This document shows positions 56,439-64,000 of a stretch of DNA of 64,000 nucleotides, in pieces (within the stretch, counting starts at the first letter, position 1; each line of letters starts with the position of its first letter). The stretch is from Fremontodendron californicum (Eukaryota; Streptophyta; Magnoliopsida; Malvales; Malvaceae), in contig JAULJL010000005.1 in assembly GCA_030761205.1 (NCBI GenBank), positions 8,085,501 to 8,149,500 of the forward strand, read 5' to 3'. A program made the position numbers and the translations under genes. The notes under the pieces are model-generated. The model ran no database searches. It was not told the DNA's origin and was given only the letters and a program-made list of their open reading frames with translations.

Positions 56439-56492
56439 GAAGAAAGTTCGTAGAAAGTTCGAAGAAAGCTTGCTTCAATGCTTTGTATAAAA
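56439..56492 (+). promoter_or_regulatory. Heat-shock-element cluster with TATA box
   Basis: GAAAGTTC occurs twice (56442-56449 and 56453-56460), followed by GAAGAA and a distal TTC at 56474-56476, giving alternating GAA and TTC blocks as in heat-shock factor sites. TATAAAA follows at 56486-56492 and then an A-rich leader-like stretch. No ORF follows before CACTA 3 begins at 56646, so the gene it may have driven is absent or displaced. Confidence 0.45.
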
Positions 56493-57436
56493 ACAAACAA
56501 AACTCAAAAAGTTCAAAAAGAAAAGTAAAGAGAAAGTACCAGCACAACTCTTTTTCCTCTTTGAAAATTCTTTGATCCAAAAATTTATTTTCTGTGATAA
56601 AATCTAGAATTTTTGCTTTGACTGGGACCTATCTTAGTATATAGACTCTACAAGAAAAATAGATTTTAGCAATCAAAATTTGCAACGACATTATATGTTA
56701 CAATATCTGCAATGATCTTGTATTATCGTTATTAAATTTAATTTTTAAGGTATTAATCGCAATGATAACTTTTGTTGTTACTAATTTTTATTTTATACAT
56801 AACGACAAAACAAGTTGTTGTTAAATATAGTTATATTAGTAACGATTTTTAAATGTCGTTATTTAATTTAATTTTTCAACTAATTTTTATTTTATATATA
56901 ACGACAAAATAAGTTGTTGCTAAATATTATTATATTAGTAACGACTTTTAAATGTCGTTGCTTAATTTAATTTTTCAAGGTATTAATCGCAACGACAATT
57001 TTTGTCATTACTAATTTTTATTTTATACATAACAACAAAATAAATTGTTGCTAAATATTATTATATTAGTAATGACTTTTAAATGTAGTTGCTTAATTTA
57101 ATTTTTCAAGATAGTACTCGCAACGACAAGTTTTATCGTTGCGAATCTTTATTTTATACATAATGATAAAATAAGTTATTGCTAAATATTGTTATATTAG
57201 CAACGACTTTTAAATGTCGTTGCTGAATTTAATTTATTAAAGATATTTTTTACAATAATAATAAAATTATTGCGAAAAAATTATCATATTGGTAACAAAT
57301 CTAAAAGTCGTTCCGAAATATAAGAAGATATCACAACGTCTGAAAATGTCGTTGTAAAACATGGTTACATTTGCAACTACTTTTTTTAATCGTTACGTCA
57401 CTAACTTTTTAATATTTTTAACCACGAAATATCATG

Positions 57437-57437
57437 T

Positions 57438-57470
<33 letters not shown>

Positions 57471-57476
57471 GTGTGT
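57437..57476. repeat. AT/GT microsatellite
   Basis: A run of AT dinucleotides followed by GTAT and GT repeats inside CACTA 3. Confidence 0.9.
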
Positions 57477-58518
57477 CTGAAGGCTTAAATTTTCTCATTT
57501 AAAATATTTGGATTATGACCATGAAAATTTATTTTGGATTGTCACCATAAAGACTTAATGAAAAATGAACTCTTTGTTAAACAGGTAAGAAATTGATTGT
57601 CCAAATTAAGTTAAATTATATATTATTGATATTGGTTGTTTTTAATTGATATTTAATTTATCTTTAGCTAAACGAGATAGTCTTTGGCATCAAGAAAGGA
57701 TCGATACTATTTTAGATATCGATCCTTTAAGGAACAGATTGGAATTGTTTTAATATTCTTGGTTGTTGTTTAAAAAGGATCAGTCCTACCTGAAGGACCG
57801 ATCCCTTTTATATTTGTTTTGTAAGATTGTTTAGTCAGTTTAAAGAAGTATCGGTACTTGAATATAGTATCGATACTTCTTGTCATTTCGTTAGACAAAT
57901 AGGTTATTGGATAAAAAAGATCGGTCATGTATATTATTACATATCATTTTGTATCAATATTTTAATATTTATTTTTAAGATTGGTAATATTTTAAAAAAG
58001 TATCGATATTTAGTAATGTATCGATTCTTTTTTATATTTGTTTTAAAAAAATAAACTATTGAAAAAAAATCAGTATTTCATAATGTATCAATTTATTTAA
58101 TTGTTTTAATAAATAATATTATGTTTAAAAAATGACCGATACTGTTTTGTCCTTAAATTTTGATTTTTTTTCATATCAATTCTTTTTGGTATTTCGTATA
58201 TAAAAATGATCGATTGCTGTTGAGTTTAAAAATTATTTTAGATATAATTTTCATAAAATTTTTTATACTAAATTATTTTCATCAAAATAAATAATGCACA
58301 AAATTTATCATAATTTAGAAAAATATCAAAATAAACAATGCAAATATGAAAATATATTTTGCAATTGAAAATAAATATGTTGTTTAAAACATATTACATC
58401 AAAAATAATTCAATCATCAGACAAATATCCAAAATCACAATAATTGACATTATCAAAAGGTTTGTCGTTGCAAATTTTTATTTTATACATAACGACAAAA
58501 CAAGTTATTGTTAAATAT

Positions 58519-58625
58519 TTTTTTTAAGTTACCCAAAGTATCCTCAGGCTTCGCCCAGGACTATTACTTCAAGTTACTGTCGGACGCCAAGGCGAAGACC
58601 TTTTTCAAGAAAGTTTTCTAAGTTC
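58519..58625. other. 107-bp insertion between 19-bp direct repeats
   Basis: ACAAGTTATTGTTAAATAT occurs at 58500-58518 and again at 58626-58644. The 107 bp between them (containing CTTCGCCCAGGACT and GGACGCCAAGGCGAAGACC) are unlike the surrounding AT-rich repeats. This looks like filler DNA from break repair or a small unknown insertion. Confidence 0.55.
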
Positions 58626-58979
58626 ACAAGTTATTGTTAAATATTGTTATATTAGCAACGACTTTTACATGTCATTGCTTAATTTAATTTTTAAGGTATT
58701 AATTGTAATGACAATTTTATCGTTACAAATTTTTATTTTATAAATAACGATAAAATAAATTGTTACTAAATATTATTATATTAACAATGATTTTTAAATA
58801 TTGTTGTTTAATTTAATTTTTAGGATATTAATTACAAGTACAATTTTTTAAGGTTAGTCATCCAATACTTCCATTTTTTCTCCTGTTTCTTAGGTTTTCA
58901 AACTGACCCATTTCTTTTTCCTTAAAAAAAAAAAAAAAAGACCCATTTTAACCTCCCTATCATTGTTGTACAGTCGAAT

Positions 58980-61930
58980 CGCCTACGAGCTTTTAATGCC
59001 TTGCGCTGCCGTCGAGCCCAACCTTCTTTCTGTCCCCTCCCCGCACGAGTCTTCTCGCCTTGTTGTCAAACCTTCGAAAGCCAGCGGCACAGTTTCTTTC
59101 TGGTGGGGAATACGACGCCAGTGCCAAGGAAATTAGCACTGAGCAACCATCATTGGCCTTTTCGTGTTTCAGCTTCGTGGCAACCTATCCACAGGCTCTG
59201 CATTCTATTTAGCTATTGGTTTTCCCCTAGTTAAGGTATTTTGCTTCCCCATTTCAAGTATGATCTGTCTTTAAGCTGATGTTCTACATGAATCGTTATT
59301 CATTTTTTATGGGAATTTCACATTTGAGTTTAATTTGATATGGTGCCAATTCAGTATCCTTTATTTGGTTGGAATGTTTAAATCAATCTCATAGTGGAGT
59401 GTGAATAGGCTGGAATTAGGAAATGTTAAAGGCTTTTAGGGATTCCTAAGGGACGACTCGATATAATTTTAGGAGTAGCAGCGTTAGAATTAGATTGGAT
59501 CAGAAAGGATTATGCTTACTTCACTAAGAGCTGGATAGTGACTTTAGATAATTAGATTGGATCAGAAAGAATAATGTTTCTGTTTACTTCACTAAAAGCT
59601 GTATAGTGATTTTAGAGTTTAAAGTAAGGGGTTAAATATCTTTCTTTCTTTCTTCACTAAAAGCTCGATTCCCTAAGCCTTTCTTTCTTCTGATTATGTA
59701 TAATTATGTCTATTGGTTAAGTAATAGGATTAAATATATTTAAACTTTAATTTTCAATGTGATATATGTACATGCTTTGGTTCATTGTTTTAATTTTAAA
59801 CTCATAACAGATGGCTTTGAATAAAGAATGGATGAATATTGCCCACCGAACAAATGTTGAGTGTGGCAACATGATGTTTAATATCTGAAGGCTGTTGTGT
59901 GGTCATTATGCTGAATTAGGAAAGCATAGAGTGAACTAGTTGGTACTTGCTATTATATCTTTGATTGCTTGTATCTTGTAGGCCTGAATTTATTTTTTGC
60001 TAAAAGGTGTTTGGTTTAACTTGTGATTCAGAGTAATGCTTACTAGTTCATTTATCCCCTGCTTTAAAAATTGTATTGTAAATGGTTTGAACTAAACTTG
60101 GATGCTCAAATGTTATATATAAAGTTTGGAAAATTTGTATTAATTAAGGGATGGAAGATATATATAACATCTTAGCTCTTTTTGGTTCCTTTTATTTGGT
60201 TAAGCCTATTATTGCCTTTTACTAACCGTAAGAAATGCTCATATCAGTAGGATTGGTTAAACTCTTTTCATTTATAAATGGAAGGCATAAGCTTGCATAA
60301 TCTATAATATTATAATCTATATAAAATTTATTGATAATTGCTTTTATACAGAGGTAGACCATTAATGTATAAGAAACCATCAGTGAACTATTTTCTTGAA
60401 ACTATTTTTAGGTTGCTCATTATGAGATGCACTTAAATCTCATATTTTTCATTTTAATAATTTAGTCTAATGATCTTTTTGCTTATATTTTAGTTTGGTC
60501 AAAGTAAAAATACGTATTCTAACTATTTGTCATTTTTTCTTGTAGCTTAAGAATTAAGTAATGCTTTCCTTGGTTCGCATCGAAACTACACGATGTGGTT
60601 ATTTGTTTTTAATTTTATTAAGTCTTTAAATTAAACATATTTTGTATGATTTGCTTGGACTTGGTGAGATTGAGACATGAGTATGTTATCTGCTATATGA
60701 TTTTGTATACCGACTCTTTATGTAAGACTGATATGTGATTATTTGCTGTATGATTTTGTATATCGACTGTTTATGTAAGATTGTTTTTCATCTATATTAT
60801 TTTGTCTATTGGTTATGTAATAGGATTAAATATAGTTAGGAGTTTAGCATATGTTATACAAAACCTAGAAGAGATTCCCAAGAAGCATATGTCATACAAA
60901 ACATTGTGGAAAGTGCTGAGCCAGACATTGGAGAGGTATATTCAACATGTTTTTGGTTTTTAGTCTGCATGTGATGTCCCAAGGTGGTCGTTGATGAATT
61001 ATTGGCCATCCTTTGCAAGTTATTATTTTCTAAAACTCTATTAACCAATTTATGATGATCATGATGTAAAATTGATGCAAAGTTCAATTTGCAGTTTCGA
61101 TTAAGTCGTAAGAGTCTGGCTGGAAACTGCATTGCTGAAATGTTAGATAACCTACGGGTTTTAACCTTTGAACATCTTGAATCTTGTGAAAGGGCTGGTC
61201 GATTAGCTAAGGTATTTTGTGAAGTTAATCTTTTCATCTCCCCCTCCCCCTACATCCCTTTACCCAATCTTGTCTTAGTTTTGTTTAAATGTTGTTGTAG
61301 GTATTTGAAACTCTTCTCCAGTAATTTCAGATAACAGTTATGAGTGCCTACAAGTCAAAATTTGTTCAAGTAATGCTCATATTGTCATCATCTAGCTGTT
61401 TAGATTACTTATACATATATAGGCTAACACTTGTGTTTGATATCAGGTGGAGGTTGCACTAAAACTTTCTAAGTTTTTAAGTTCACATGCCGATCTGCAC
61501 CTACTGTTATCACATGGATTCATCATTCTGCTATAACTTGAGGGTAAGACAAAGTTTCTTTTAAATTAGCTCCAACATTTTAACTCGACTATAATTTAGC
61601 TTTAGACTGCATTTTGAGATTGTAAGGAAAATAATTACATGTCTTTGTTGCGTGGCGCAGAACTAGGAAAATTAAAAAATGGTTACTTTGTTCTTTATTA
61701 CTTTGGTGTTCCTTTATTTTAATATTAAAATAAAATAATCAAACTGTTCTTCAATTTCTTTGCTTTTACTTTGGCTTTCCTTTGATTGGGAAATGAGAAT
61801 CGAGTTTCCTTTATTTATTTATTTACTTCATTTGCTTTAATTCTTGTTTAAGCGAAATTCTTGTTGCACTGTTAACAGGGGCCAAGCAGAGAAAGAGTTC
61901 AGCGTGGAAATTGTAGCCATTGGCAAAGTG
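58980..61930 (+). pseudogene. Captured host-gene exons in CACTA 3, unrecognised
   Basis: Several exon-like pieces have correct splice borders on the plus strand. One ends at 60935 before GTATAT and encodes NLEEIPKKHMSYKTLWKVLS. A second, 61095-61211, lies between TTTGCAG and GTATTT, is exactly 39 codons long and encodes a helical stretch including CIAEMLDNLRVLTFEHLES. The third begins after ATCAG at 61447 (VEVALKLSKFLSSHADLHLL). A GC-richer stretch at 58990-59230 may be a 5' exon. I do not recognise the protein. The intron-like spacing indicates genomic capture. Confidence 0.5.
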
Positions 61931-62964
61931 AGGCATAAGAAATTCTTTTAATTGTTTGACTTGGTATCTAGATTGCATGGTCTAATTGTATAGGTGCATC
62001 TACAATTAAAATCATGTAAAATATTATTACACAATTTGTTATAATTTTTTATCAATAAAATTTTATTTATTATTTTAGAAATATTTTATGATTTTGTTAG
62101 ATTATTATGTTAAAATAATTGCAATCAAATTACATGGTTGCTAAATTAAATATTAGTTATTGACAGTTTGTCGTTGCATAATATCATATGCAGCCAAATA
62201 AAATTTTGCTGTAAAGTAACATTTTGCAATCATAATAAATTTGTTACGTAAAACATTTCGTAACCATAATAATATCGTTACGTAAAATTTTGCCAACCAA
62301 AATTATGGTTACTAATATTAAGTTTATACAATGACATTTAGTCATTGCGCAATGTGATATGTAACTAAATATAATATCGTTACAAAATAGTATTTGGCAA
62401 TTATATTAATATTGTTACATAAAAGTTTTAACAATTATAATATTATTGTTACGTAAAATATTTGGCAACCAGATCATATGATTGTTAAAATAAATTTTAC
62501 ACAATGGCATTTAGTCGTTGCGTAATGTTATACGCAATCAATTAAAATGTAGTTGCAAAATAATATTTGGCAACCATAACAATATTGTTAAGTAAAACTT
62601 TTGGCAACAAAATTGAAATTGTTCCGAAATTTTTTTTTGCAACCAACCTACTGTTGTTACGTAATAGTTTTGGTAATCAAAATATTCTCGTTGTGTAAAA
62701 GATTTTGTAACCAATTTTGTGGTTACTAAAACATATTTAGACAATCACATTAAGTTGTTGCCAAAAGGCACTATATTTGGTAACGGGCAGAAGTTGTTGC
62801 AATAAATATATTTACAAACGACTTTTTGGATGGTCAAAGTCGTTGTGTATATTTTTAACAACGGAAGTATACGCAACCACCTAGCAACAATTTTTTCTCG
62901 TTGTGAAATTTTTTTTTTGCAACGACTTTTAGCGTTGCTAAAAGTCATTTTTCTTGTAGTGAGA

Positions 62965-64000
62965 AAAAGGAAAAATAAATAAGAGTGGAAATAAGGTTCA
63001 AATTATTGTGCCTGTGACTATTAATTGATTCATGCATGTCTTTTACGATGAAGACCAAGAAAATCGAAAATTCACCAGCAAGCAAAGCATCAAAATAAAG
63101 GGGTTTTGGGCTTTCTGGGAAGACTTGAGTGCAAAACATAGGAGAGGTTTTTAGTGCGAAGTCTAACTATTGGGGCCAGAGCAATAAAGGAATATGGGAG
63201 ATTATTTGATCGATTTGGTTTATTCAATTTTGAAAATTGAATAAACTGAATTAATCATTTAAATTAACTAAATTTCGACCGAACATATGATTGATAATCA
63301 TAATTAACCAAATCAATTTAAATTGGTCGATTCAATCGGTTTATTTAGTTTATACATTTTGTTATCCATTTTCAATGAATCAAAGTTTAATTCAATTATA
63401 TTTTCAAAAGTTAAAACAAGTTGTTAACTGGAAAGATTCTTTTGACTTCTTATCAAGAATCAAGCAATTCAAAGAACAATGCTTCTTTCTAAATAAACAG
63501 ATATGGAAACAAAAAATAAAGTAAAAATTAAGGAGTTGAAAATAAGGAAACAAATTTCATTAGGTGATTGATGGAGAAGAAATTAACCCAAATACACTTA
63601 ACTAGATTTTCCAAAAAAACACATTGTCACAGTCAGAAACGATTTTCCTAAGTAGATAACTTCATTATTGATAAAAGATAGTGAAAGTAATAGAAAGAGT
63701 TAAAATGCAGTTCATGAATGAGCTTCATAAAATAAATAAACCGAAAGATATATAACCTAAAAAGATTATATGCCATGAACCCAATTGGAGAAAAGTATAT
63801 CATGAATCAAAGATTTAAATTACGGTCGCGAATGTGCTTTCGATCGCGTCGTATTTATCGCGATTACGGATGTAATGAATACTATCGCATTCAATTACAG
63901 TAAATATCGGTGACGAAAAAAATTAAAACTACAAAATATTGTAGTCACTTTTTTCAATTAATTAATTAAACCTTATGGTGATTGAATATTTTAATTAATT
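62965..64000. other. AT-rich intergenic sequence
   Basis: No supported gene. A short CG-rich patch at 63815-63910 (ACGGTCGCGAATG, GATCGCGTCG, ATCGCGATTACGG) differs from its surroundings and could be part of a further small transposon that continues or has decayed. Confidence 0.5.

Larger units (their letters stand above)
56646..62961. mobile_element. CACTA transposon 3, 6.3 kb, with captured gene
   Basis: The ends are CTCTACAAGAAAAATAG (a C-T-C-T-A variant of CACTA) at 56646 and CACTACAAGAAAAATGAC read inward from 62961. The 3-bp TSD AGA is at 56643-56645 and 62962-62964. Subterminal regions (56680-57380, 58450-58850 and 62150-62950) carry many copies of AACGACTTTTAAATGTCGTT-like and TTGGCAACCA-like motifs. 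No transposase is visible. The middle (58980-61930) looks like fragments of a host gene. Confidence 0.88.

Noticed and set aside
62945..63139. Minus-strand 64-codon ORF across the right end of CACTA 3
   Set aside because: It overlaps the transposon terminus and has no recognisable feature.

Overview
This is a transposon-dominated stretch of a plant nuclear genome. It is AT-rich, non-coding DNA is long, and nearly every coding segment belongs to plant LTR retrotransposon lineages (Ty3/gypsy Athila, Tekay/Del chromovirus and Tat/Ogre) or to CACTA and hAT DNA transposons. The broken host genes (CYP89A-type P450, U-box PUB, LOG) point to a eudicot; the species cannot be told from the sequence. 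There is no bacterial gene organisation, rRNA, tRNA gene or CRISPR array.

The layout is a deep nest of insertions, readable from LTR ends, primer-binding sites, polypurine tracts and target-site duplications (TSDs). The deepest layer is a CYP89A-type P450 gene on the minus strand (about 46834-50007), already carrying an in-frame stop. It was hit by a 2.6 kb CACTA element (47014-49599, TSD ATA), by a Tat/Ogre element whose 3' LTR is 42047-46833, and just upstream by a second CACTA (50103-54003), which itself holds a Tat-type solo LTR (50441-52671, TSD ATAAA). Inside the 3' region of the Tat element sits a tandem array of a defective Tekay-type element (25802-40731): LTR and internal region repeat with an exact period of 5,617 bp. 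The array is interrupted on its left by Athila-type element Y (LTR 24111-25801). Y abuts Athila-type element X (window start to 23589). X is split inside its gag gene by a young, intact 13,996-bp Athila-type element Z (7205-21200, TSD GTGTG).

The most unusual content is the cargo of Z. Between its complete gag-pol ORF and its 3' LTR, where Athila elements usually carry an env-like gene, Z has an insert of about 1.8 kb absent from X. It contains an intact, intronless LOG-family ORF (cytokinin-activating phosphoribohydrolase) and a second ORF with a basic Cys-rich motif resembling nucleic-acid-binding proteins of carla-/viti-like RNA viruses. A piece of the second ORF recurs in Y, fused at the gag start codon, so the cargo has travelled with more than one element.

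To the right (54004-64000) lie AT-rich intergenic DNA, a 549-bp hAT-type MITE with a perfect 8-bp TSD, a promoter-like site with heat-shock elements next to a TATA box, and a 6.3 kb CACTA (56646-62961, TSD AGA) carrying exons of an unrecognised host gene. Apart from the transposon genes and the captured LOG ORF, no intact cellular gene is visible.
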